Assembly: GCA_903907075.1 (NCBI GenBank) | Contig: CAIVMQ010000014.1 | Coordinates: forward strand, 1 to 49,755 | DNA: 49,755 nt | From: an uncultured Bacteroidia bacterium | GTDB lineage: Bacteria; Bacteroidota; Bacteroidia; Bacteroidales; Prolixibacteraceae | Direction of reading: 5' to 3' | In this document: positions 32,437 through 41,567 of the stretch, piece by piece | How positions within the stretch are numbered: position 1 is the stretch's first letter | Layout of the letters: each line of letters starts with the position of its first letter | Translations under genes and position numbers: made by a program | The notes under the pieces: generated by a model | What the model was told of the DNA's origin: nothing | Seen by the model: only the letters and a program-made list of their open reading frames with translations | Database searches by the model: none

Positions 32437-34398
32437 TTAGAATCTATATGCAAATCCGATTGTAAATAATTCTTCAAATTGCAATTTTGGTTTTCGCCCT
32501 ATTACCTTACCATCTTGGTCAAAAAGAGGGAATTTAGTATTGTAGTCATAAATCAACTGTGTCATAATGCGCACATTAAGAAATCGGTTAACTTGCATCA
32601 GGAGTACCTGCTCCCATTCAACTGCGATTTTCCGAAGCGGATACTTATAATTATTAAAGAACTCACCTTTAGTTTCGTAGCTAATATTCTCCGTTATCCT
32701 TTTATGCCAATTTGCTTTCACGATAATACCAGGCTCCCAGAGTTTTTTAGTCCCGGGTAGCAATCCATATTTCGACGGAGAGATTAACGCAGTATCTCTG
32801 ATATAAGTTGTTTTAGAGGTAAATGGAGAGAGAAAAAGGGAAAAATCTCTAGTCGGCTTATAGTCGAGACCTAAAGAAACTGTAAGAAATCCGGGAGCCA
32901 TAAATGCAGAAATAGGATTTACTTTATCAGGGAAAGTATATCCATTTGCAATCTGAGTTCTAAAGTTTGACTCTGCTGAATAATACCATTTCTTGAATGC
33001 TGAATATCCGAACCTACTTTGGAACTCTATCTTATCATCGTTTTTTTCCATCCCTCTCGATTTGCTCTGGTGGATACCATAACGAATCTCAGCACTATTT
33101 TCCCATTTAACCTTCTTCTTTGAATAATTTGCGTTGTACTTACTAATTATCAACAACGCCAGAGCGCTCTCGCCTCCCTTTGCCCAATTCGATAAGGAAG
33201 TTTGGGTGAAGCCTACAGTACCATTACCAACAAGAGTCCAAGGGGGATAAATAACCTGCTTTAGATTAACCTTTTGCAAACTCTTCTCGGGGGCCTTGGT
33301 CTCAAAGGTAATCGTATGTCCTTGAGATTCTGAAAACCTTGTCAACTTGACCCCATCGTCGATTACCAGTTTTAATTCTCCTTTGCGATTATTGAGAACA
33401 AGGACACTGAGCGAGTCGTTTTGGTCGTTTTTAAGGAACATCCGAATAGGCTTCATCCCTCTGTTTCCAGTCCAAATCTCCGATCTCTTATTGTTAAGAC
33501 TTGATAAACGTATCAAGGCTGAATCATTCTCAGCGTGTGTCAATAGATACTTAAGAGCCAAACGGACAGAATCATTCACAATTCCAATCGTATTGGTATT
33601 GTAAGCCGCAAGTAGTGTCATATTCTGATCGGCTATTGCCTTTCTATATGAGTTGATCCGATTATCAATCTTTTGCAGAATAATCTTCGTGCGATAGCTT
33701 AATGATATTTTCTCCCTCCAAAGATTGCTAACCGAATCGTTATAACTTTTTCTGTATTTAATAAACAGCTGATTAATTGTTGAATCAATAGCCGCGCCAG
33801 TCATCGTAGGTGGGAAAATCAATGCTTCTAACTTGACGCTCAGATTAGCAGCAAAATCTGGTGGCAATAACTTCTTTTTCCCGATTAACAATGCCGGATC
33901 GCCCTCTGGAACATTCGGTGCTTTTAGAAGCTCTACTACCATAATCGCTTGAGGAACGACGATATTGGTATTATTTAGACTGTCAAAAACAATTTTCCGC
34001 AAGGCCTCAGCACCTTTCTCAATATCGGCAGGACTAATATAACCAGCGACTTCATTGGTATTTCGGATATCCTGGGGCTGCCTCTCAACCATATACAATA
34101 CGTTTCCATCACTTAGTAACTTACTGATAGAAACTATTGCGCTATCTAAAGGGGCATTTTCGGCATAGTTCAACACCCCTTTTATTGGACTTTTCAATTG
34201 ACTATCCGTTAGATGCCATTCATTGCAAGAATAGAGAAGCTTATTAAGAAAATCAACGCTCCACGTTAATGAGTCTTGATTCTGATTTTCGCTATTTTGA
34301 ATATCTTGCAAAACCAGCTTGTCGGTATTTGCTCCCTGAAGATTAATTGAAAACAGTAGTATGAAAAATATTGAACCTGTTATCGCTATCCTAACCAT
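32437..34398 (-). CDS. DUF3078 outer-membrane beta-barrel protein with long N-terminal region
   Basis: The protein has 653 aa with a signal peptide (about 1-23, IFFILLFSINLQGA). Residues about 390-653 match DUF3078, a Bacteroidota outer-membrane family: QTSLSNWAKGGESALALL near its start, alternating aromatic beta-strands, and a terminal aromatic (FAYRF) typical of BamA-recognised barrels. The 365-residue region between the signal and DUF3078 is mostly helical-looking with several Asp/Asn/Ser-rich segments and is not recognised. Typical DUF3078 proteins are around 300 aa, so this extension is unusual. It has a good promoter 27 nt upstream. The function is unknown. Confidence 0.82.
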   Translation of the reverse strand: MVRIAITGSIFFILLFSINLQGANTDKLVLQDIQNSENQNQDSLTWSVDFLNKLLYSCNEWHLTDSQLKSPIKGVLNYAENAPLDSAIVSISKLLSDGNVLYMVERQPQDIRNTNEVAGYISPADIEKGAEALRKIVFDSLNNTNIVVPQAIMVVELLKAPNVPEGDPALLIGKKKLLPPDFAANLSVKLEALIFPPTMTGAAIDSTINQLFIKYRKSYNDSVSNLWREKISLSYRTKIILQKIDNRINSYRKAIADQNMTLLAAYNTNTIGIVNDSVRLALKYLLTHAENDSALIRLSSLNNKRSEIWTGNRGMKPIRMFLKNDQNDSLSVLVLNNRKGELKLVIDDGVKLTRFSESQGHTITFETKAPEKSLQKVNLKQVIYPPWTLVGNGTVGFTQTSLSNWAKGGESALALLIISKYNANYSKKKVKWENSAEIRYGIHQSKSRGMEKNDDKIEFQSRFGYSAFKKWYYSAESNFRTQIANGYTFPDKVNPISAFMAPGFLTVSLGLDYKPTRDFSLFLSPFTSKTTYIRDTALISPSKYGLLPGTKKLWEPGIIVKANWHKRITENISYETKGEFFNNYKYPLRKIAVEWEQVLLMQVNRFLNVRIMTQLIYDYNTKFPLFDQDGKVIGRKPKLQFEELFTIGFAYRF

Positions 34399-34424
34399 GA
34401 TTATAACCTTTGTAGTTTAAAAGC

Positions 34425-34457
34425 CAAAAATAGCTAAAACCGACAGATATCGGCAAG
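34425..34457 (-). promoter_or_regulatory. Promoter of the DUF3078 gene
   Basis: On the minus strand TATTTTTG (34425-34432) matches TAnnTTTG, and CTTG (34454-34457) lies 21 nt upstream. It sits 27 nt before the ATG at 34398. Confidence 0.55.
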
Positions 34458-34707
34458 GTTTTAACTTAATTTGTGAGGACTAATCTGCCGATGGTTCAAG
34501 TTATCAGTTGTATTCTAAATTTTATACCTGCTATTAATTTACAAAATTCGTACATTGCATTAAATTTTTAGCTTTCGATAGCTAAGCAAAGCATCGCTAT
34601 TAACATCGAATTCTAAAGTATTTTATCAATATAACAGCACAAGAAAACTAAATTAATATCGTTCTAATTTAACTAAAATCATACTAATTAAATAATCCTA
34701 AAACGTA
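34458..34707. other. Intergenic region between the DUF3078 and sialate esterase genes
   Basis: It is AT-rich and divergent, and part of a 309-nt gap between genes. A weak promoter-like pair for the esterase, TTCG (34547-34550) and TAGCTTTC (34569-34576), is spaced by 18 nt. No ORF or stable RNA structure was seen. Confidence 0.3.
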
Positions 34708-36126
34708 ATGAAAAAAACAATTTTCGCACTTATCTGCTGCTCTATTTTAGCATTAAACTCAACACTTACCTCTGCCGCAATCAGACTACCTGCTATTATT
34801 GGTTCTCACATGGTTTTGCAGCAGAAGAGTGATGTTAACCTGTGGGGCTGGTGTGGTCCCGCCGAAATGGTTACCATTAAAACTAGCTGGGATACCATAA
34901 CCTATCATACCAAAGGTGGGTCATCGGCAAAATGGATCACCAAAATCAAGACTCCTGCGGCCGGTGGTCCATATACCATTACAATCAATGAAACGACAAT
35001 ACTTGAGGATGTGATGATTGGGGAGACGTGGCTTTGTAGCGGTCAGAGCAATATGGAGTGGAGTGGTGATCAAGGCCTTAAACAATGTTTGGAGGAGATG
35101 CCAAATGCTACGAATCAGAAGATCCGCTTCTTTTATGTTCAGAAATCAACTTCTGAATTTCCACAGGAGAATTGCTCTGGAAGCTGGAAGGTATGTTCAC
35201 CCGAGGAGATGAAGCACTTTAGCGCAGTAGGATATTTCTTTGGAAAAAAACTGCAACAAGATCTTAGCGTTCCTATCGGTCTTATCAACAGTAACTGGGG
35301 CGGTACTGCAGCTGAAGTCTGGACCCCTAAAGATGAAGTAGAAAACAATCCGGAACTTAGTAACGCTGCAAAAAAAATAGCCCCTTTGGATTGGTGGCCG
35401 AACCTGCCCGGATTGGCATACAATGCGATGATTAATCCAATTACAAACTTTGAAATAGCTGGTGCAATCTGGTATCAGGGCGAGAGCAATGTGCCTACCT
35501 ACGCATCGTACAAACAGCTATTGTCTAAGATGATAGGCTCATGGCGCAAAGCATGGAATAAGGAATTCCCCTTCTATTACGTGCAGATAGCCCCATTCTC
35601 CGGTTATGGCCATAACGAATTATGTGCCCTCCAACGTGAAACAATGACCAAATGTCTCTCGATTCCCAAGACAGGAATGGTAGTGATCTCAGATCTTGTC
35701 GAGGACATTAAAAATATCCATCCAATCAATAAAATTGATGTCTCTGCTCGACTTGCGACTATTGCTCTTGCCGAAACGTATGGCAAGGGTGGATTAAATT
35801 ATAAATTTCCGATCTATAAAGCAATGACGAAAGAGAAAGATAAGATCAGAATCTCTTTTGAAAACGCCGATAATGGCCTTATGGCAAAAGACAAGACCAT
35901 TACCGAGGTTTATATCTCAGGTGATGATCGTCAGTTCCAGCCGGCAATAGCTAAGATTGATGGCAATACGCTGGTTGTATGGAATAAAGCGATTAAAGAT
36001 CCTGCAGCTGTGAGATTTGGCTTCACAAATATTGCGATGCCAAACTTATTTAATAAAGAGGGTTTACCTGTAAATTTATTCCGTACCGACAATTGGGATG
36101 TTGCTACGTCACCGGAAAAACAATAA
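34708..36126 (+). CDS. Sialate O-acetylesterase (SGNH/SASA family)
   Basis: This is a 472-aa exported esterase. The signal peptide is about 1-23 (MKKTIFALICCSILALNSTL, then TSAA). The SGNH nucleophile is Ser114 in SGQSNMEWSG. A second family block is GAIWYQGESN, and the catalytic His is in NIHPINKIDVSARLATIAL. It removes O-acetyl groups from sialic acids or from other acetylated glycans such as xylan; the family name does not fix the substrate. It converges on a GH95-like glycosidase gene. The stop codons are about 35 nt apart and a perfect palindrome lies between them. The two enzymes probably act on the same glycan outside the cytoplasm. Confidence 0.9.
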   Translation: MKKTIFALICCSILALNSTLTSAAIRLPAIIGSHMVLQQKSDVNLWGWCGPAEMVTIKTSWDTITYHTKGGSSAKWITKIKTPAAGGPYTITINETTILEDVMIGETWLCSGQSNMEWSGDQGLKQCLEEMPNATNQKIRFFYVQKSTSEFPQENCSGSWKVCSPEEMKHFSAVGYFFGKKLQQDLSVPIGLINSNWGGTAAEVWTPKDEVENNPELSNAAKKIAPLDWWPNLPGLAYNAMINPITNFEIAGAIWYQGESNVPTYASYKQLLSKMIGSWRKAWNKEFPFYYVQIAPFSGYGHNELCALQRETMTKCLSIPKTGMVVISDLVEDIKNIHPINKIDVSARLATIALAETYGKGGLNYKFPIYKAMTKEKDKIRISFENADNGLMAKDKTITEVYISGDDRQFQPAIAKIDGNTLVVWNKAIKDPAAVRFGFTNIAMPNLFNKEGLPVNLFRTDNWDVATSPEKQ

Positions 36127-36127
36127 T

Positions 36128-36161
36128 ATATTAGAGACGTTGGATCCAACGTCTCTAATAT
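36128..36161. terminator. 34-bp perfect palindrome between convergent genes
   Basis: Seventeen bases (from ATATTAGAGACGTTGGA) are followed by their exact complement, with the symmetry centre in GGATCC. As RNA it forms a stem of about 15 bp with a GATC loop on either strand. It directly abuts the stop codons of the sialate esterase (+) and the GH95-like gene (-). T-tracts are weak on both sides, so it may be a bidirectional 3'-end stabiliser or terminator. Confidence 0.65.
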
Positions 36162-38908
36162 TAAAACATCCTTGGAATACCCAGCTGTGTTTTTCCTGAT
36201 GTGTGATATTTGACATTCTCATTTGCCTGTGGGTGTTCTCCCACGACAGACCACGACTGATGATTTTGCCCCTGAGGAAGAAGCAGAATATTTTCATTCG
36301 CCTTAGTAGTTATTGCAGCAATCTTTCCTTTAGCCAGTTGGATTTTCTTGCGTAGGTCTGAATGAATCGTTGCTTTATCCCAAGGCAATTCGAGTTTACA
36401 ACTATTCCCATAAAGACTTTTGATCGCAATCCATTGCACCTCTCCGCTCTTAATTTCTGATGAGACAACAAAACCACCCTGCGCATGAAGGGTAAACCGC
36501 GCGGTCTTATCCGTACCTATCGCTGGAAACAGCCTTATCGTCCCATCATAACTCTGAAGAAGTGACTCATTTATTGCAGTTGCCAGTACCGACATAGCCT
36601 CCATAGACATGTGACGGAATGGCCATGCAGGAAGCGGAACTTTCACGCCATTTGGTGATCCTATCACATTGACAGGATTAGTTTTAAAGTAGGAAGTTCC
36701 ATCTCCGTCTTCCTTTACTTCAGAGCTTATATGGCCCCACCCGTTTACAAAAAACTGCCAATGTGCAGGGAACTGTTCAAGGTTTCCGGCTAGCTCTTTG
36801 GTTAGTCCCAGACGGGCCATAACGATCGGAGCCGGATCCCAACCCATGCCTTCCGAACCATATAATAGGGTTGTTGCGGTCATCACATTAAACAGCTGCT
36901 CCCCCTTTTGCGCCAGGCCGATTAACCCGGAGGGATAAACAGGGGAGCGGGGAACTGCAGGAAATATTCCATCATAAATTCGAAACTCACCCTTTCTATT
37001 TTGGGTAGTATCGCCGGATAGGAGAAAAGCATATTCCGGATCATCCGTTTTATACCAGGTGGTCAGCCACTTTTTTTCCTTAATACCCCACCCTGCAGCA
37101 ATAATCTCATCCCCTGGAACAGGGATTCCGTGATAAATCCCCTGATTGATTTTATTTCCTGTTTCACCTTTAACAATCAGCCCTTCAGACGCTTTTACAA
37201 CGGGAATGGGAGCTAAATGGGCGAGAATTTCGCTCCATTTTTTAGCATCCGGAATTTCTGTATCAGCCGTTCTAAGCGCTTCCAAGGCAGTTTTGAAAAT
37301 AGCTCGGGCATAAACCAGTTCAGTCAGGCCATCATGCAATACGACTGAACCCTCATATCCGTTACCTTCCCTTGCGTGATACAGACCATCATTCTCCTTT
37401 TCAAGTAGTGACTCAATAAACCTTGCAGCTTCAAGAATGAACGGCAGTGCCTTCACTTTTAAAAATGTTTTATCGCTAGTAAACTGATACTGCCGCCAGA
37501 AGTCGAGTGCAATTTCGGCTACCGGAGTGTGATTATCTTTTACATTCGCATCCATCCGGTTATAACCATTCCGGTTTGTGACATCAGAAATAAACGCCCC
37601 GTCAGCGTTATAAAACTCTTTTGCATCTTTTTTAGCAAACCGGAGTGAGTTAAACCGGTAATCCAGGTAGGGCGCAACCAGATCGTGGTATCCGGCAGCA
37701 TTAAGCGGCCAGTAAATCTGTTGCTGGTTCCAGTGAAAATAGAAGTTCCATTGCTGCACATCATGGTTCCAGCTCCACAAGCCGTTGTTAAACCTTCCCG
37801 GATATTTACCCCCCTGCGAGGCATTGGCATAATACATGGTCAATGCCCAGAGATTATTTAAATAATCATCACCGTAATCCATAAACGAGCGGTTCCATAC
37901 CGATTTCCAGTAGTCTGTATTTGATTGACTGAAAGTCTCCATCCCCTTTTCACGTGCCGTGGTGAGCTTCGTCCTAACTTCTGCTATAGGATCATTCTCT
38001 GGTGAAGTGACAGCAAATGCAAGCCGGACACTCTTTTGCCTGTTTCCGGACAACTGAATCGAAGCACTTCGGGAGTGTTCCCGCGAATAACTCACCCTCA
38101 GATTATTAGATTGTAATACTGTACCGCCCACTGCGAATGTTCCGCCTGATAATTTCTGGGTAAGAAACACGTTATTCTCATCGGCCGTCGCTTCGGTCCC
38201 CGGCAATCCAATCGTCGCCTCCCTCCTCATGCGGGTATACCACATCGAGAAGGTTCTCGAGCCAAAGTGATCAACCGAGATCTTTACTGGTACATCTTCG
38301 GTGAATGAGTTCTTTAGATCGCAAAAGAGAATTCCGGACTTATGATCGATAAAAGCCTTCAAATTGAGGTCTCCAAACGGAGATGAACCGGTTAAGCTCA
38401 GTGAGGCATCGGCAAGATTCAGCCGTGCTTTGAAATCTGTAAGATACAGGGTATTAAAAACAGGCTGTTTAAAATCTATTTCAATGCGACAAGCCTGCCT
38501 TTGAGTAGTATAATAATCATATTTCTCATCCCAGGTTTCAAATTTGCCGGTCTTCGAATCATCCCATAAGTCACATTTATTCAAGACGATAATGATTTTC
38601 GAATCCTCGCACCACGCCAATGCTGCAACATCGCCGTTTCCTAAGGGGATACCTTGCATCGGATCGATCGGAGGGCTTTTGTACACGAGGTCGTATTGCG
38701 AAATACGTCCCGGCCAGTCGATATTCCAGGATGCTGTTTTTGGGTCAAAAGCAGATTTTATGCTTTTAGAAGTGTCGGTCTTGATGGCGCCGGAACCTTT
38801 TGAGGAGGCAAAAGTTGGGAGGCAAAACAAAAGATAAAATAACACAAGTGATGATACCGGAGAAAACCGGGCGAATTTTAAACGTAGAAGATCGTGATTT
38901 TTTATCAT
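36161..38908 (-). CDS. GH95-like glycoside hydrolase with DUF5703-type N-terminal domain
   Basis: This is a 915-aa exported enzyme with a signal peptide at about 14-34 (SPVSSLVLFYLLFCLPTFAS). The N-terminal region (about 60-340) resembles DUF5703/GH95 N-terminal beta-sandwiches: IDPMQGIPLGNGDVAALAWC and VLNKCDLWDDSK, which parallels the LNEDTLWSG block of GH95. The central (alpha/alpha)6-barrel carries GLWSWNHDVQQWNFYFHWNQ followed by QQIYWPLNAAGYHDL. That segment corresponds to the Asn-rich active-site region of GH95 alpha-fucosidases and galactosidases. The exact specificity is not readable. It ends against the convergent sialate O-acetylesterase gene. No SusC/SusD pair is present in the window. 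Confidence 0.82.
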   Translation of the reverse strand: MIKNHDLLRLKFARFSPVSSLVLFYLLFCLPTFASSKGSGAIKTDTSKSIKSAFDPKTASWNIDWPGRISQYDLVYKSPPIDPMQGIPLGNGDVAALAWCEDSKIIIVLNKCDLWDDSKTGKFETWDEKYDYYTTQRQACRIEIDFKQPVFNTLYLTDFKARLNLADASLSLTGSSPFGDLNLKAFIDHKSGILFCDLKNSFTEDVPVKISVDHFGSRTFSMWYTRMRREATIGLPGTEATADENNVFLTQKLSGGTFAVGGTVLQSNNLRVSYSREHSRSASIQLSGNRQKSVRLAFAVTSPENDPIAEVRTKLTTAREKGMETFSQSNTDYWKSVWNRSFMDYGDDYLNNLWALTMYYANASQGGKYPGRFNNGLWSWNHDVQQWNFYFHWNQQQIYWPLNAAGYHDLVAPYLDYRFNSLRFAKKDAKEFYNADGAFISDVTNRNGYNRMDANVKDNHTPVAEIALDFWRQYQFTSDKTFLKVKALPFILEAARFIESLLEKENDGLYHAREGNGYEGSVVLHDGLTELVYARAIFKTALEALRTADTEIPDAKKWSEILAHLAPIPVVKASEGLIVKGETGNKINQGIYHGIPVPGDEIIAAGWGIKEKKWLTTWYKTDDPEYAFLLSGDTTQNRKGEFRIYDGIFPAVPRSPVYPSGLIGLAQKGEQLFNVMTATTLLYGSEGMGWDPAPIVMARLGLTKELAGNLEQFPAHWQFFVNGWGHISSEVKEDGDGTSYFKTNPVNVIGSPNGVKVPLPAWPFRHMSMEAMSVLATAINESLLQSYDGTIRLFPAIGTDKTARFTLHAQGGFVVSSEIKSGEVQWIAIKSLYGNSCKLELPWDKATIHSDLRKKIQLAKGKIAAITTKANENILLLPQGQNHQSWSVVGEHPQANENVKYHTSGKTQLGIPRMF

Positions 38909-39054
38909 ATATTATGAATTTAGTGCTAAATTAGTTTTTTTGGTGAAATTTGGTGATTTCGTGTTTTAGTGGCTAAATTTATTTTAAAACTTCTAGAAAA
39001 GCAGGGCTTTAAAAAGGTAAAGATGTGTCGCACCGATAGTTTCGTATTTGTTGC

Positions 39055-39062
39055 TATCTTTG
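39055..39062 (+). promoter_or_regulatory. Candidate -7 element for era-der
   Basis: TATCTTTG matches TAnnTTTG and lies 23 nt upstream of the era ATG at 39086, inside the longer open frame that begins with GTG at 38969. The -33 region is not distinct. Confidence 0.5.
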
Positions 39063-39085
39063 CAAAAAATTCAGGAAAAATTACA

Positions 39086-39970
39086 ATGGCACATAAATCA
39101 GGATTTGTCAATATCATCGGAAATCCAAATGTAGGCAAATCAACGTTGATGAATGCAATGGTAGGTGAGAAGCTTTCTATCATCACCTCGAAAATGCAAA
39201 CTACCCGACACCGCATTAAGGGGATCGTAAATGGGGAAGATTTTCAAATCGTTTACTCAGATACCCCCGGAATATTAAAGCCGATGTATAAACTGCAGGA
39301 GTCGATGCTAGGTTTCGTAAATACGGCCTTGGTAGATGCTGATATTTTGCTTTATGTTACCGATGTCGTTGAAGATTTTTCAAAAAATGCCGATTACCTC
39401 GAAAAAATAAGAAATTCTGAAGTTCCTGTCTTAGTTTTAATCAATAAAATTGACCTTACCGATCAAGATCAACTTATCTCTTTAGTTGAGAAATGGAGGG
39501 ATCTTATTCCTAAGGCTGAGGTGATGCCGATATCAGCTAAGGAGAAATTTAATCTGGACTACGTATTTAAACGTATTCTTGCAAATCTTCCTGAAGGATC
39601 TCCGTTTTTCCCAAACGATGAATTAACAGACCGCAATGAGCGTTTTTTCGTTCAGGAGATTATCCGTGAGAAAATACTCTTATTCTACGACAAAGAAATC
39701 CCCTATTCAGTTGAAATTGAAGTAGAAGAATTTAAAGACGAGCCAAAACTACTGCGGATACGAGCCGTAATTAATGTGGCTCGCGATACGCAAAAAGGGA
39801 TTATCATTGGTCATCAGGGGAAGGCGCTAAAGAAAGTCGGAACTGAGGCACGTCTGGATATGGAGGAGTTTTTTGAGAAAAAAGTATTTTTAGAAATGTA
39901 TGTTAAAGTAGCTAAAGACTGGCGTGACAAAGAGAGCCAGCTTCGTAATTTTGGCTACGAGATTCAATAA
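39086..39970 (+). CDS. era: GTPase Era
   Basis: Era is an essential GTPase that binds the 3' end of 16S rRNA and helps mature the 30S subunit. From the ATG at 39086 it is 294 aa, the normal length. The motifs are G1 GNPNVGKST, G3 DTPG, G4 NKID and G5 SAKE. A C-terminal type II KH domain carries the GHQGKALKKVG loop. A GTG at 38969 would add 39 residues that include the -7 promoter element, so it is rejected. der follows after 15 nt, giving a two-gene ribosome-assembly operon. Confidence 0.96.
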   Translation: MAHKSGFVNIIGNPNVGKSTLMNAMVGEKLSIITSKMQTTRHRIKGIVNGEDFQIVYSDTPGILKPMYKLQESMLGFVNTALVDADILLYVTDVVEDFSKNADYLEKIRNSEVPVLVLINKIDLTDQDQLISLVEKWRDLIPKAEVMPISAKEKFNLDYVFKRILANLPEGSPFFPNDELTDRNERFFVQEIIREKILLFYDKEIPYSVEIEVEEFKDEPKLLRIRAVINVARDTQKGIIIGHQGKALKKVGTEARLDMEEFFEKKVFLEMYVKVAKDWRDKESQLRNFGYEIQ

Positions 39971-39985
39971 AAGGAAAATCTTACA

Positions 39986-41293
39986 ATGAGCAATATAGTC
40001 GCAATAGTTGGCAGGCCTAACGTTGGCAAGTCCACATTTTTTAATCGCTTAACCGAGTCGCGTGCCGCTATCGTTGATGATATGCCGGGTGTTACACGGG
40101 ATCGCAATTACGGAAAATCACTCTGGAATGGAGTTGAATTTTCCATTATCGACACCGGAGGATATGTTTCTGGTTCTGATGATGTCTTCGAAGAGGAGAT
40201 CCGCCGTCAGGCAAATCTGGCTATCCAGGAAGCAGATGTGATTGTATTTTTAGTCGACGTTGAATGTGGTCTCACAGAACTCGATATCTCAGTCTTTGAA
40301 CTGCTGCGTCGCAATCCAAAACCGGTCATAACGGTAGTAAATAAAGTAGATAATCATCAGCGCAGCTTAGATGCCAATGAGTTTTATGCCTTAGGTATCG
40401 AGAAAATGTTTTGTGTTTCATCGGTCAACGGATCAGGAACGGGCGATTTACTCGACGAAATCGTTGATATGCTTCCCAATAAAGTCGAAGAGGAGCTCGA
40501 TGAAAAGATCCCGCGTATTGCTGTGGTAGGCAGACCTAATGTAGGTAAATCTTCTATTATTAATACCTTAGTAGGAGAAGAGCGTCATATTGTTACCGAC
40601 GTAGCAGGCACAACACGTGACGCGGTAGCGCAGAAATACAATAAATTCGGTCATAATTTTGTACTTGTCGATACCGCCGGATTACGCAAGAAAACCAAGG
40701 TTGCCGAAGATGTTGAGTTTTATTCTGTGATGCGCTCGGTGCGTACCATTGAAGATTCAGACGTATGCGTCTTGGTACTCGATGCCTCCAGAGGCGTTGA
40801 AGGACAAGACGTGAGTATTTTTCACCTGATTCACCGCAATAAAAAAGGGATAGTGGTTGTTGTCAATAAGTGGGATCTTATTGAGAAAGATAACCATACC
40901 ATGAAAAAATTCGAAGAGGATATCTTAGAGAAATTTGCTCCTGTGGTCGATGTTCCTATTGTCTTTACCTCGGCACTTACTAAACAACGAATACTGAAAA
41001 TCCTTGAAGAGGCGATGATGGTTTTTGAAAACCGTAACCGTCATATTGCGACCTCAAAATTAAACGAATTATTACTGGGTGTGATCGAGGCCTATCCTCC
41101 TCCTGCCTACAAGGGTAAATATATTAAAATTAAGTATATCACACAGTTACCAACAAAAATACCTAGTTTCGCATTCTTCTGTAACCTTCCACAATACATT
41201 AAAGATCCATACAAAAGGTATCTGGAGAACAAGATCAGAAGCAACTTCAATTTCAAGGGCATACCTATCCAACTCTATTTCAGACAGAAATAG
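39986..41293 (+). CDS. der: GTPase Der (EngA)
   Basis: Der is the tandem-GTPase factor of 50S subunit assembly. The 435-aa protein has two G domains. The first has [23 protein letters not shown] and NKVD. The second has [23 protein letters not shown] and NKWD, followed by a switch region ending in SALTKQRI. The C-terminal KH-like domain runs from about residue 350 to the end ([14 protein letters not shown] and [10 protein letters not shown]). The 15-nt spacing from era indicates co-transcription. The ATG start gives the standard N-terminus. Confidence 0.98.
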   Translation: MSNIVAIVGRPNVGKSTFFNRLTESRAAIVDDMPGVTRDRNYGKSLWNGVEFSIIDTGGYVSGSDDVFEEEIRRQANLAIQEADVIVFLVDVECGLTELDISVFELLRRNPKPVITVVNKVDNHQRSLDANEFYALGIEKMFCVSSVNGSGTGDLLDEIVDMLPNKVEEELDEKIPRIAVVGRPNVGKSSIINTLVGEERHIVTDVAGTTRDAVAQKYNKFGHNFVLVDTAGLRKKTKVAEDVEFYSVMRSVRTIEDSDVCVLVLDASRGVEGQDVSIFHLIHRNKKGIVVVVNKWDLIEKDNHTMKKFEEDILEKFAPVVDVPIVFTSALTKQRILKILEEAMMVFENRNRHIATSKLNELLLGVIEAYPPPAYKGKYIKIKYITQLPTKIPSFAFFCNLPQYIKDPYKRYLENKIRSNFNFKGIPIQLYFRQK

Positions 41294-41474
41294 GCCAGTT
41301 AGGGTTTGGAGAATTAAGCAGGACGTTGCGTTAAGTAATAGCAAGAAAACTTAACGATTTTACGACCAAACGTGAATCTATCGGCAGGTGATTTTTAAAA
41401 TCGCACAAACCTTTAGAATCAAATATTCAATACAATAGGCAATAATCTCCAAATATTTAGTAACTTGCGCAACT

Positions 41475-41491
41475 TTTCCCGCTCAGGGAAA
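41475..41491 (+). other. Leader hairpin upstream of the DEAD-box helicase gene
   Basis: TTTCCC-GCTCA-GGGAAA forms a 6-bp stem just after an 8-bp palindrome, TTGCGCAA (41465-41472). It sits in the 274-nt gap between der and the helicase gene, 77 nt before the ATG. No promoter with a full TAnnTTTG match was seen in this gap; the closest is a TAACTTGC-like element at 41461-41468. The hairpin could be a leader regulatory structure. Confidence 0.35.
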
Positions 41492-41567
41492 TGTAATTTT
41501 TAGAACATAAATAAGACGGGTAATTGGTTCATTAAAGAGCTGTAACGCCCGACACAAAAAAAAGATC

